The notes beneath the pieces are model-generated. The model saw only the letters and a program-made list of their open reading frames with translations. It did not search any database and had not been told where the DNA came from. The translations under genes were made by a program, and so were the position numbers. A stretch of 64,000 nt of DNA from JABJGO01 sp963921245 (lineage in GTDB: Bacteria > Pseudomonadota > Alphaproteobacteria > Rhodospirillales > Casp-alpha2), in assembly GCA_963921245.4 (NCBI GenBank), contig CAWUEY030000001.1:2356001-2420000 (forward strand), written 5' to 3'. Position 1 is the stretch's first letter, and each line of letters starts with the position of its first letter. Shown in pieces: positions 56,189 to 64,000 of the stretch.

Positions 56189-56997
56189 CTAGTTCGCTCC
56201 GACAAAGTCGGCAATCTCGGCCCACATGATCGCGGGGTTGGAGTACATCGGGAAGTGACCACATACAGGAATCTCCGAGAGTCGCACTCCATTGGCTTCA
56301 ATGTGATCGAGATAACTGAGATATCTGTTCTGCTCGCCGAACATGAACATTCTTGGAAACGGCAGACGCAGGAAACGCTCCATTAGATTTCCGTTGTCGG
56401 ACAGTTCAACCATGGAATTGAATATCCCGGGTACCGCGGCCGCCCGAACCTTGTGACGGAGACTGGCTGAGTACAATGCCGAAGCATATGCCGGAGCCTC
56501 AGACGTCCGAGCAATAAACGCCTCAAAGAACTTTTCCGCATCGGCGTTAGGATGGGAGACGATCTGCCGGCTTAGAAAGCAGTCTTCAGGCGCTATGTTG
56601 CCCTCAATGTCTGTGAAACTGAGGACCCGTTCCGGTTCGAGATCAGCCAGCATTAGAGCTGTGAGCCCCCCATCGAATGTCCGACCAGATGGAAACGAGC
56701 TATACCGCATCGATCAAGCATCGTCCGAGCAGTTTCGACCAGGAACGGAATCGATACCTTCGCGCAATCCCCGCAGACGGTTTCACCACACCCGGGCGCA
56801 TCGTAGGCAAGAAAAGGGCGATCATCGAAGTCCGTGTGCAGGGTCAAGTCCGCATAGTCTTCCTTGGTTGATCCGAACCCGTGAAGAAAGACAATTGGAT
56901 CCTTTGATCCAGCTCGTCGGATGGCAGAAACATTCAAATCGCAGCCATCAACAACCATCGTCTCGCAAAACTTCTGAACATCATATCCCATCTTCAT
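56189..56997 (-). pseudogene. Alpha/beta hydrolase, frameshift in a G run
   Basis: The N-terminal half has FLHGFGSTKEDYADL (oxyanion HG motif) and ends at the nucleophile elbow VGHSMGG. The C-terminal half continues in another frame as LTALMLADLEPERVLSF and carries the catalytic His region GHFPMY. The break is in a run of six G (about 56678-56683 on the minus strand); seven G would restore a 269-residue protein of normal length. The ATG overlaps the RraA-like stop (ATGA), so it is the third gene of the cupin operon. Typical role: hydrolysis of an ester or C-C bond in catabolism. Confidence 0.78.
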
Positions 56998-57672
56998 TCC
57001 TCTCGCGCCGTGACCACATCGGGAATGCCATAAATGTCGGCCAAGGTGCCACCTTCGTTGATACTCTTGATCGTCTTCGCCTCGCGCTCCTTCAAGGCCG
57101 AATAAGCCTCCAGGGTTGCATCGACTCTCGCAAGTGGCACAACACACACGCCGTCTTCATCGGCGACAATCAGGTCTCCAGAATGTACCACAACCCCCCC
57201 CCCCCCCCCCGCAGCTGATGGGAACATCGAACGCGCCGCCGAAGCCCTTGTGTGGCCCTGCTGGCGTACACCCTCTCGCATAGCAAGGGAAGCCGCTTTC
57301 CAGGATGTCTCTACGATCACGGACAGCGCCGTCAACGACGAGACCTCCAATGCCTTTCTTGACCGCTGCCAATGTCATCAAGCCGCCCCAAACAGCGTTT
57401 CCAAGGTATCCACCCGCGTCAGCAACAAGGACATCTCCGGGCTCCGATAGTTCGATTGCCGCATGGAGCGCACTGTTGTCGCCAACCATGCACCGCACCG
57501 TTCGCGCTTGACCCATAAGGCGAGTGGACGGGTTGAGCGGCGATATTCCGGCATCCATCGCCATTGCCCTTTCGAGGCAATCAGAAACGCTGGCGGATTC
57601 CGCACCGTCCCATGGGTCAAGATCCGTTGCGAGAAGCCGGCTGAAGGTCGCCGGGTACTGACGGACGGTCAC
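56994..57672 (-). pseudogene. RraA/HMG-aldolase-like protein disrupted by a poly-G tract
   Basis: The family hallmark VADAGGYLGNAVWGGLMTLAAVKKG...GLVVDGAVRD is present, with the metal/substrate residues of the RraA fold (Class II pyruvate aldolase-like). The frame is broken at 17 consecutive G (57194-57210). Seven G would give PISCGGVVVHSGDL, which matches the family, and a 222-residue protein. Seventeen G puts the tail out of frame and ends translation at 57157. The start at 57672 overlaps the cupin stop. Relatives act as 4-hydroxy-4-methyl-2-oxoglutarate or oxaloacetate aldolases or decarboxylases. Confidence 0.82.
57194..57210 (+). repeat. 17-base poly-C (poly-G on the coding strand) tract
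   Basis: An uninterrupted C17 run inside the RraA-like gene. It is by far the longest homopolymer I noticed in the window. Length changes would switch the reading frame. Confidence 0.9.
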
Positions 57673-58040
57673 GACTCGGAAGCAGCAAAGCCGCTTCCCG
57701 ATTTGGTGTAGGCTCCCCGTGGCGGCGCGAATACGTCGATGACAACCATCCCGTCAACACCGGCTTCCATTCCATGCGCCGTTCCACCCGGTGTGATCCA
57801 GAAGTCACCTGCCTTTACATCAATACGCTCGCCATTCTGGATTCGAACCCCAGAACCCTCGCGGCAGATCCCCCACTGCTCTTCAGGGTGCTCATGGATC
57901 GTTCCCCGGGCATCGGGTGCAAAACGGACAACGGATACCATTGCCTGCTCACCCGCAAAGATTGATGTCGTGATTCCCGGTGCCAACTCGCGTGTTATAC
58001 CGCCTTCGAGCGTGTCTAGGTTGAAGAACTGCCGATCCAT
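57669..58040 (-). CDS. Cupin-domain protein
   Basis: A 123-residue single cupin: IHEHPEEQWGICREGSG gives the H-x-H...E cupin motif 1, and ITPGGTAHGME motif 2. Start ATG 58040 (MDRQFF) follows GAGAAAC-type sequence; a longer start is 9 bases upstream. It is first in an operon with the RraA-like and hydrolase genes (4-base overlaps), divergent from a LysR gene. It may be an isomerase or dioxygenase step, or a binding protein. Confidence 0.85.
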   Translation of the reverse strand: MDRQFFNLDTLEGGITRELAPGITTSIFAGEQAMVSVVRFAPDARGTIHEHPEEQWGICREGSGVRIQNGERIDVKAGDFWITPGGTAHGMEAGVDGMVVIDVFAPPRGAYTKSGSGFAASES

Positions 58041-58142
58041 GAGAAACAACTCCGATACCGTGTTGATATTGGTCGTTATACGGTATACCTACCTTCCATA
58101 GAAAGTCTTTATTAGAATGGTTTTGATATATAAAATATATCA
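58041..58142. promoter_or_regulatory. Divergent promoter region with LysR-type site
   Basis: The 102 bases between the cupin operon and the LysR gene are AT-rich. They contain a near-palindrome, GTTATACGGTATACC, at 58075-58089, a reasonable LysR-type binding site, positioned to control both directions. Confidence 0.5.
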
Positions 58143-59033
58143 ATGGATTTTAGATTGATACGTCATCTTGCCTACTTCAAGGCCGTTGCGGACGAACGTC
58201 ACTTCGGAAGGGCGGCGGCGCGACTCGGTATCTCACAGCCCCCGCTAAGCCAGCAAATCAAAACCCTGGAGAGCAATCTTGGCTTTGCGTTATTCGATCG
58301 ATCTCGTCGTGGGGTCGCTCTAACGCCCGAGGGAGAACATATCCTGCCGGTCGTAAATCGGTTTCTGGCCGAAGGAGAGAAACTGGATCTGGTGACAATT
58401 GAGGCCGGACAAGGACGAACGCAACGGCTGACGATTGGTGCCATAGCGTTCTCTATGGCGAACTTCCTGCCCAAAGTGCTTCGTGCGACAAGAGAACATA
58501 TGCCGAAAACGAACTTCGTGATCTCCGAGTTTGATTCCAACGAAGCCCAGGACGCCTTGGAGCAAGAGAAGGTCGACGTGGCATTTCTCCGTGCCGAGGA
58601 AAGGCGGGGCGTGCTTAACGTGGCTCCGCTCGTTCGCGATCAGTTGTTGTTGGCCGTTGCGAGCGATCATCCTCTCGCCGACCAGGCCGTTGCAGACCTC
58701 GCCCAACTAAATCGCGAGCCCATGGTGTTCTGCCCCCGTGAGATCAGCCCGTCCTATTTCGACAGGATCATGGAAATTTGCCGAAACAACGACCTTTCGC
58801 CACGCGTATCGCTGAGCGCACGTTCCATCTCGTCACAGCTGGCTTTCGTGTCATGCGGAACCGCGGTTGCTCTCGTGCCCGAGAGCATGAAAGCCGAGCC
58901 AGCGAAGGGTGTCAGGTTTGTACCTATTCGTGGAGACACCAATATTGTCACCTTGGCCATTGCGTGGTTGGAGAACGCCCGAAATCCGATGGTTGAAATA
59001 TTTGTCGATAACGTATTGTCGACACCTGGATAA
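58143..59033 (+). CDS. LysR-family transcriptional regulator
   Basis: A 296-residue LTTR. The N-terminal HTH is HLAYFKAVADERHFGRAAARLGISQPPLSQQIKTLE (about 7-42), followed by the LFDRSRRGVALTPEG wing and a periplasmic-binding-fold effector domain (LTIGAIAFSMANFLPKVL to the end). It resembles the CatR/CbbR-like branch with PPLSQQI. It probably regulates the divergent cupin/RraA/hydrolase operon. Confidence 0.93.
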   Translation: MDFRLIRHLAYFKAVADERHFGRAAARLGISQPPLSQQIKTLESNLGFALFDRSRRGVALTPEGEHILPVVNRFLAEGEKLDLVTIEAGQGRTQRLTIGAIAFSMANFLPKVLRATREHMPKTNFVISEFDSNEAQDALEQEKVDVAFLRAEERRGVLNVAPLVRDQLLLAVASDHPLADQAVADLAQLNREPMVFCPREISPSYFDRIMEICRNNDLSPRVSLSARSISSQLAFVSCGTAVALVPESMKAEPAKGVRFVPIRGDTNIVTLAIAWLENARNPMVEIFVDNVLSTPG

Positions 59034-59117
59034 ACAGGCACTTGTTAAGCGTGTCTTTGGCTTGAATATTCCTCTACCACCTCCACAATCGGCTTCTTGT
59101 CCGTGCCATTCTCGTCT

Positions 59118-59218
59118 CCCATGATGATTGTCCAGCGGTTAGTTTGTTTTCAGCCGGGGTAAATGTTGTAAAATCCCCGAATACCCAGCCATTTTTGAGG
59201 GTATCTTGGAGCAATGGA
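59118..59218 (-). mobile_element. IS110-family right-end remnant
   Basis: The minus strand encodes TLKNGWVFGDFTTFTPAE, the transposase C-terminus also found at about 10333-10390, and then GACAATCATCATGGGAG, matching the right end of the element at 10404-10420. The remaining element is missing. A small deletion separates the two homologous parts. Confidence 0.7.
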
Positions 59219-59523
59219 ACACACAGAAATACATGAACATGACACCGCTCTACGCCGTAAACGCATCAACAATCGGAGGCGGCGCATGAAGAAATGTGCG
59301 AAAGATTTTTGACACTGCCGTCGGCTTCGGTGTTTCTGGAAATGAACAGGGATTAACGGCCCGAGCACGGGACAAGGGGCGAATTGAGGCCGTTCCCTGT
59401 TCAAGTGTATCGAAAGTATTGACCGTGTTTTCGTTTGTGCTGTTCGCCATCATGTGTTTGTTTCGTCTCTCCGGTCGTTCTTTCCGGTCAAAATTCTCTT
59501 AAGCTCGGCGGGACCCTGGAATT
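59219..59523 (+). other. Intergenic region
   Basis: About 305 bases with no gene I can support. Short frames here have no motif. The last 60 bases before the asparagine synthase include a moderate AGCTCGGCGGGA site close to its ATG. Confidence 0.5.
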
Positions 59524-61464
59524 ATGTGCGGGATCGCAGGAATATTTCACCGGAGGGCCGACACGCCACTGGTCGACATGCAAGGCATTTCCAGGGGCAT
59601 GGCTTCGGTAATGAAACATCGGGGGCCGGACGATGAGGGTATATGGATAGACACATCTGTCGGCGTTTCACTTATCCAACGCCGATTGGCGGTTATTGAC
59701 TGTTCTCCAGCAGGGCACCAGCCAATGTCCTCAGCCTGTGGTCGCTATGTAATCACATACAATGGCGAAATCTATAATTTCAAAGACATTGCGTCTGATC
59801 TTGATGCCATGGGGGTTTCGATTAAGGGTGGATCGGATACAGCCATTCTTCTGGCGGCGTGCGCAACATGGGGCACAGAGAAAGCGTTATCGAAATGTGT
59901 CGGAATGTTCGCATTTATTCTGTGGGACCGTGAGAAACGCCAATGTATTCTCGCGCGGGATCGTCTTGGTATTAAGCCGTTGTACTGGTCACAGTTTGGC
60001 GATCTTTTCCTGTTTGGCTCGGAATTGAAAGCCCTGCGCTCTCATCCCGGCTGGGTTGGTGAGATTGATACCGAATCGCTGGCTTCCTATATCCGCCACG
60101 CATATGTACCTGCACCGAACGCCATTTATAAAAACGTATGGAAGCTGGAACCGGGAACATTTCTTACAGTACCCTTCAGCGGACCCGCGGAAAAAACGAT
60201 CTACTGGAACGCCAAAGATAAAGCGAAAGCAGGGGTTTTGAGCGTTTTTAAAGGTAGTTACGAGGACGCTGTTTCTGAATTGGAACCGTTATTGGCCCGC
60301 GCGGTATCAGATCGAATGATATCTGATGTGCCGCTGGGCGCATTTCTGTCTGGTGGCATAGACTCGTCAACAGTCGTTGCGTTGATGCAGCGACAAAGCG
60401 GGCGGCCCGTGCAAACATTCTCTATTGGATTTGAAGACTGTTCATACAATGAGGCTGTACACGCAGCAGAGGTTGCCAGGCACCTGGATACTGACCACAC
60501 AGAACTCTTCGTCACCCCACAAGAAGCCAGAGACCTGATACCCGATTTACCCAAATGGTACGATGAACCGTTTGCGGACTCATCACAAATACCCACGCTC
60601 GCCTTGTCCAGACTGACACGAGAGCATGTAACGGTCGCCTTGTCTGGCGATGGCGGCGATGAGGTGTTTGCCGGTTACAATCGGTATTTTTGGGCGAAGA
60701 AACTGTGGCGATCATTCAGGCCATTACCCCATCCCCTGCGTAAGTGTCTGAAAAGGCTAGCCTCGATACCTCATCCGGCCTTTATCAACAAGCTCGGCAA
60801 CGGTATACCAGGACTCCCGGCACAGTTGGGCGATAAGCTACACAAGATTGCCGCCATCATTGATCAGACGGATATTGATGGTGTGTATCGTCAACTGGTG
60901 AGCCAGTGGACGAACCCCGAACTGATTATGTCTTCTCATTCCGAAAAAAGCAGTGTGTTGTGGGATCAATCCATCGCAGATATTCGCCCGGATGCCATCG
61001 GACGGATGCAGCTTCTGGACATGATCACCTATCTGCCGGATGACATTCTTACGAAAGTAGATCGCGCCAGCATGGCATTTTCACTGGAGGCCCGGGTGCC
61101 GCTAATAGACCACCGCGTGATTGAGTTTGCATGGCGATTGCCTCGGGAATATCTCCTACGCAATGGTAAAAGCAAGAGCGTTCTTCGCAGTGTATTGTCG
61201 AAGTTCGTTCCCGACACATTGATAGAACGTCCGAAAATGGGGTTTGGCGTGCCGCTGGATGCGTGGCTCCGGGGGCCGTTGCGACCATGGGCGGAAAACC
61301 TGTTGGATGAAGTTCGACTGCGCCAGGACGGTTTCTTTAATACGTCAAATGTTCGCCGCGCCTGGGCAGACCATCTTTCCGGTTCCAGGAACATGTCATA
61401 CGGGTTATGGACCATTTTGATGTTTCAGGCCTGGCGGGAATATGATCAGGTTGTAGCGTCATGA
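59524..61464 (+). CDS. asnB: Asparagine synthase (glutamine-hydrolysing)
   Basis: A 646-residue AsnB. The N-terminal glutaminase begins MCGIAG with catalytic Cys2. The synthetase domain has the PP-loop GAFLSGGIDSSTVVALMQ, then ALSGDGGDEVFAGYNRYFWAKK and LEARVPLIDHRVIEFA. In a sugar-gene neighbourhood this paralogue (exosortase/polysaccharide type) often amidates a sugar acid in capsule or exopolysaccharide synthesis instead of making free asparagine. It overlaps the next gene (ATGA). Confidence 0.9.
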   Translation: MCGIAGIFHRRADTPLVDMQGISRGMASVMKHRGPDDEGIWIDTSVGVSLIQRRLAVIDCSPAGHQPMSSACGRYVITYNGEIYNFKDIASDLDAMGVSIKGGSDTAILLAACATWGTEKALSKCVGMFAFILWDREKRQCILARDRLGIKPLYWSQFGDLFLFGSELKALRSHPGWVGEIDTESLASYIRHAYVPAPNAIYKNVWKLEPGTFLTVPFSGPAEKTIYWNAKDKAKAGVLSVFKGSYEDAVSELEPLLARAVSDRMISDVPLGAFLSGGIDSSTVVALMQRQSGRPVQTFSIGFEDCSYNEAVHAAEVARHLDTDHTELFVTPQEARDLIPDLPKWYDEPFADSSQIPTLALSRLTREHVTVALSGDGGDEVFAGYNRYFWAKKLWRSFRPLPHPLRKCLKRLASIPHPAFINKLGNGIPGLPAQLGDKLHKIAAIIDQTDIDGVYRQLVSQWTNPELIMSSHSEKSSVLWDQSIADIRPDAIGRMQLLDMITYLPDDILTKVDRASMAFSLEARVPLIDHRVIEFAWRLPREYLLRNGKSKSVLRSVLSKFVPDTLIERPKMGFGVPLDAWLRGPLRPWAENLLDEVRLRQDGFFNTSNVRRAWADHLSGSRNMSYGLWTILMFQAWREYDQVVAS

Positions 61465-62606
61465 AAATTTGCCAACTTGCCGCGGTGGATTTTGGCATAT
61501 ACCGGTTTCTGCTGCCGTTGATGACGGCTCTGAAAAATCAGGGTCATGAGGTTGTCGGTGTTTGCGCTCAGGGGCCACGTGTAAAGGATATCGAGGCACA
61601 AGGCTTTCGGGTTGAGAAAATTGATTTCAGCCGAAGTTATGCAATTTTCAAACATATGCGCGCTTATAAACAGGCAGTTGCCTTGTTCCGACAGGAGCAG
61701 TTTGACATTGTTCACGTGCATTCGCCAATTGCTGCATTGATCGGACGGCTGGCGGCGGCACGGGCCGGTGTTCCGAGAATTGTCTATACAGCACACGGGT
61801 TCTATTTTCATGAGCGTCAGCGCTGGTTTATCAGGTTTCTTTTTATTGCCCTGGAATGGTTTGCCGGACGATTTACGCATGTATTGTTCACGCAATCGGA
61901 AGAAGATGCCCACGCGGCCAAACGCTACAACCTGTGCCCTCATGGAAAGATACTGGCCATTGGGAATGGTGTGGACCCGGACCATTTCTATCCACCTGAA
62001 AACCGGGATGATACTATCCGGCGGTTAAGGGCCACGTTCGGCGCGGGCGACGAGGATGTTGTCATTGTGATGGTCGGAAGACTGGTGGCCGAGAAAGGAT
62101 ATCGCGAACTTTTCACGGCCATGGAAAAGCTGGATGCGCATCTGTGGGTAATCGGTTCCAGACTTGAAAGTGATCACGCGGCGGGGTTCACGGACGCCAT
62201 AAGATCAATAAAGGCTGATCCGGAAAGAGCTGCGAGAATTCGGTTTTTGGGGGACCGTGAAGACGTTGATGAATTGATGCGTGCTGCCGACATATTTACG
62301 CTGCCGTCTCATCGTGAGGGTATGCCGCGATCTGTCATTGAAGCCATGATGTCCCGACTTCCGGTGGTTGCAACAAACATACGGGGTAGCCGCGAAGAAG
62401 TTGTTGACGGACGTACAGGGTATCTCGTTCCAGTTCAAAGTCCGCACAGATTGCATGAGGCGTTAAAGGAACTGATAGAGAACGCGTCGCTTCGTGAATA
62501 TATGGGATGTGAGGGATACAAGCGGGCAATAGAGCTGTATGATGAAAATGTTGTTGTGTATCGCCAGCTACAGGCGTTGGGGCTATCAGAACCGCAAAAC
62601 CCATGA
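61461..62606 (+). CDS. Glycosyltransferase family 4-like protein
   Basis: A 381-residue GT-B enzyme. The N-terminal acceptor domain has DIVHVHSPIAALIGRLAAARAGVPRIVYTAHGFYFHE. The C-terminal donor domain has VGRLVAEKGYRELFTAMEKL and the EX7E-type LPSHREGMPRSVIEAMMSRLPVVAT. It adds a sugar to a lipid-linked or nascent polysaccharide. It starts inside the stop of asnB and overlaps the next gene by 4 bases, so all three form one operon. Confidence 0.92.
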   Translation: MKICQLAAVDFGIYRFLLPLMTALKNQGHEVVGVCAQGPRVKDIEAQGFRVEKIDFSRSYAIFKHMRAYKQAVALFRQEQFDIVHVHSPIAALIGRLAAARAGVPRIVYTAHGFYFHERQRWFIRFLFIALEWFAGRFTHVLFTQSEEDAHAAKRYNLCPHGKILAIGNGVDPDHFYPPENRDDTIRRLRATFGAGDEDVVIVMVGRLVAEKGYRELFTAMEKLDAHLWVIGSRLESDHAAGFTDAIRSIKADPERAARIRFLGDREDVDELMRAADIFTLPSHREGMPRSVIEAMMSRLPVVATNIRGSREEVVDGRTGYLVPVQSPHRLHEALKELIENASLREYMGCEGYKRAIELYDENVVVYRQLQALGLSEPQNP

Positions 62607-63586
62607 CTGAAAACTCTAAAACAGCTCTTATTTTTGGTATATCAGGCCAGGACGGTGCGTATCTGGCTGAGTTGCTGTTGACCAAGGGGTATGTTGTTTA
62701 CGGCACGTCACGTGATGCGGAAATTGCATCATTCAAAAACCTGGAGGCACTGGGCATCCGCGATAAAGTGGGATTGCTGTCTGCTACGCCTATGGATTTT
62801 CGCAGCATCCTTCAGGCAATTATCAGTGTCGAGCCCGGGGAAATCTATAACCTGTCCGGTCAAAGCTCCGTTGGACTATCATTCGGGCAACCCGGTGAGA
62901 CGTTGGATAGTATTGCCGCGGCAACCATGAATTTCATGGAGGTTTTGCGGATTATAAACAGGCCAATACGATTCTACAACGCCGGTTCCAGTGAGTGTTT
63001 CGGTAATATCGATGGCATCAAAGCCACTGAAAACACGGCCTTTCGCCCACGCAGCCCCTATGCCGTTGCAAAGGCGGCGGCCCATTGGCAAATTTCCGTC
63101 TATAGGGAGGCATACAATCTCTATGTCTGTTCCGGAATTTTGTTCAACCACGAATCACCTCTGCGACCGGAGCGTTTTGTTACCCGTAAAATCATCTCCT
63201 GTGCGGCGCGGATCGCCTGTGGTTCCCATGAGAGATTAAGTCTCGGCGATTTGACCATCAAACGTGACTGGGGATGGGCCCCCGAATACGTTCACGCCAT
63301 GTGGGGAATGCTGCAACTAGATGAGCCAACAGACTTTGTGATCGCAACGGGCGAAGCAAACACCCTGGAGTCATTTGTTTCAACGGCCTTTGAATACTTT
63401 GATCTGGATTGGCGGGACTATGTTGATCACGATCCTTCATTGCATCGAACATCGGAGATAGCGTGTAGTTTCGGTGACGCCGGCCTTGCCCATGAAAGAC
63501 TGGGCTGGTCAGCAAAAAAACGGATGAAAGACGTTGTGTACGCCATGGCTGAGGACGAGCACAGAAATCTTTCTGACAACAACTGA
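62603..63586 (+). CDS. GDP-mannose 4,6-dehydratase-like protein (SDR family)
   Basis: A 327-residue extended short-chain dehydrogenase: LIFGISGQDGAYLAELLLTKG (NAD-binding glycine motif), YNLSGQSSVGLSFGQP, AGSSECFGN and the catalytic SPYAVAKAAAHW (Y-x3-K), then ILFNHESPLRP. Close to GDP-mannose 4,6-dehydratase (Gmd), making GDP-4-keto-6-deoxymannose, although it is shorter than the usual ~350-370 residues and may act on another GDP-sugar. It is the third gene of the operon. Confidence 0.87.
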   Translation: MTENSKTALIFGISGQDGAYLAELLLTKGYVVYGTSRDAEIASFKNLEALGIRDKVGLLSATPMDFRSILQAIISVEPGEIYNLSGQSSVGLSFGQPGETLDSIAAATMNFMEVLRIINRPIRFYNAGSSECFGNIDGIKATENTAFRPRSPYAVAKAAAHWQISVYREAYNLYVCSGILFNHESPLRPERFVTRKIISCAARIACGSHERLSLGDLTIKRDWGWAPEYVHAMWGMLQLDEPTDFVIATGEANTLESFVSTAFEYFDLDWRDYVDHDPSLHRTSEIACSFGDAGLAHERLGWSAKKRMKDVVYAMAEDEHRNLSDNN

Positions 63587-63681
63587 TAATCCGTTTTCGC
63601 AAACCACCATGAACGCGGTTTACGGTGTTGCGGTTGATGCCGGTCAATTCAGCCAGCCTTACCGGGGGGCGTTAGGTCGTC

Positions 63682-63999
63682 TCATACGCGCCAAAGGTCT
63701 ATTCCCTCGGGAATAGACTCTCTTGATAGAATGCCTTTTATGTCTGCGACCAGCCCCTGACCGTTTTTCAAAAGGCCTTGAACCCAGGGCCACCCCGCTT
63801 CCCGAAACGCTGCATGGGATACGGCAAGGACGATACAGTCTGCGGGTTGAAGGGTACCTGGTTCCATTATATCGAGACCAAACTCTTCGTTAACCGTTTT
63901 CGCATCTGCTACAGGATCATGGATTTGTATCGCACAGCCGCAGGTTTTTAATCTCGCGATCAGATCGACGACTTTCGTATTTCTAACGTCCGGTACATC
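63682..63999 (-). CDS. Nucleotide-sugar dehydrogenase, C-terminal part (5' end outside window)
   Basis: About 105 residues of the UDP-binding C-domain of a UDP-glucose/UDP-ManNAc dehydrogenase-type enzyme: DVPDVRNTKVVDLIARL at the edge, IQIHDPVADAKT, LQPADCIVLAVSHAAF and VADIKGILSRE...LWRV. The closest types are WbpA/TviB/WecC, which make sugar uronic acids. It is on the minus strand, convergent with the Gmd-like gene, and its N-terminal NAD domain lies beyond the end. Confidence 0.85.
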   Translation of the reverse strand, partial: DVPDVRNTKVVDLIARLKTCGCAIQIHDPVADAKTVNEEFGLDIMEPGTLQPADCIVLAVSHAAFREAGWPWVQGLLKNGQGLVADIKGILSRESIPEGIDLWRV

Positions 64000-64000
64000 T

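Noticed and set aside
1..64000. CRISPR array
   Set aside because: I saw no regularly spaced direct repeats of 23-40 bases and no cas-like gene.

Overview
The window looks like part of the chromosome of a Gram-negative alphaproteobacterium, probably a free-living Rhodospirillales-like organism. This is inferred from gene content and order, not from a marker gene. The pointers are: the 4.5S/SRP RNA directly upstream of dnaX; hemC-hemD followed by a mitofilin-like membrane protein and a HemY that ends in a zinc-ribbon-like motif; pheA-kdsB next to a CycM-like cytochrome c and a HisN-type phosphatase; and a yejABEF-type peptide importer. There are two tRNA genes, tRNA-Thr(CGT) and tRNA-Gln(CTG).

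Layout. (1) 1-8948: a plus-strand defence-like island. It holds the end of a large protein, a DndC-like PAPS-reductase/sulfurtransferase, a GIY-YIG protein, a DndB-like DGQHR protein, a DEAH helicase, a GHKL ATPase and a PLD nuclease. The genes overlap or are closely spaced. Three of them carry frameshifts, and one of those also has a nonsense codon. (2) 8985-11190: an IS110-family element, itself frameshifted, abutting a decayed peptide-binding-protein gene. (3) 11201-13709: an amidase and an acetylpolyamine-amidohydrolase-type deacetylase on the minus strand. (4) 14059-21497: a LuxR regulator, CoA-binding protein, CocE-type hydrolase, GNAT, LysE and EamA transporters, and a CaiD-like hydratase. 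(5) 21527-34543: housekeeping genes (dnaX, ffs, nudC, pheA, kdsB, cytochrome c, hisN-like) and the yej importer. (6) 34544-36522: a disturbed patch with an acyl-CoA-ligase fragment and an orphan type I specificity gene (hsdS). (7) 36554-42424: tsaD, hemC, hemD, mic60-like, hemY and tRNA-Thr. (8) 42464-50353: small hypothetical genes, a GNAT remnant, a YHS protein, an agmatinase-like enzyme, tRNA-Gln and a fused hydantoinase/oxoprolinase. (9) 50461-55752: a minus-strand cassette of cysD, cysNC, two sulfotransferases and an Asp/Glu-racemase-fold protein. (10) 55877-59218: a LysR remnant, a cupin/RraA-like/hydrolase operon with a 17-base poly-G tract inside the RraA-like gene, its divergent LysR regulator, and a second IS110 remnant. 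(11) 59524-end: the start of a surface-polysaccharide locus (asparagine synthase, glycosyltransferase, GDP-mannose-dehydratase-like protein, nucleotide-sugar dehydrogenase).

How the genes work together. In the island, the sulfurtransferase and the DGQHR protein recall DNA phosphorothioation systems, while the helicase, GHKL ATPase and PLD protein look like an effector module. DndD, DndE and SspB-type partners are not in the window. The cysD-cysNC pair would make PAPS that the two sulfotransferases can use directly. The cupin/RraA/hydrolase operon looks like a small catabolic unit under LysR control. Nearly all the reading-frame breaks I see lie in accessory DNA, and the housekeeping genes are intact. 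That favours real decay or phase variation over uniform sequencing error, but reads would be needed to settle it.
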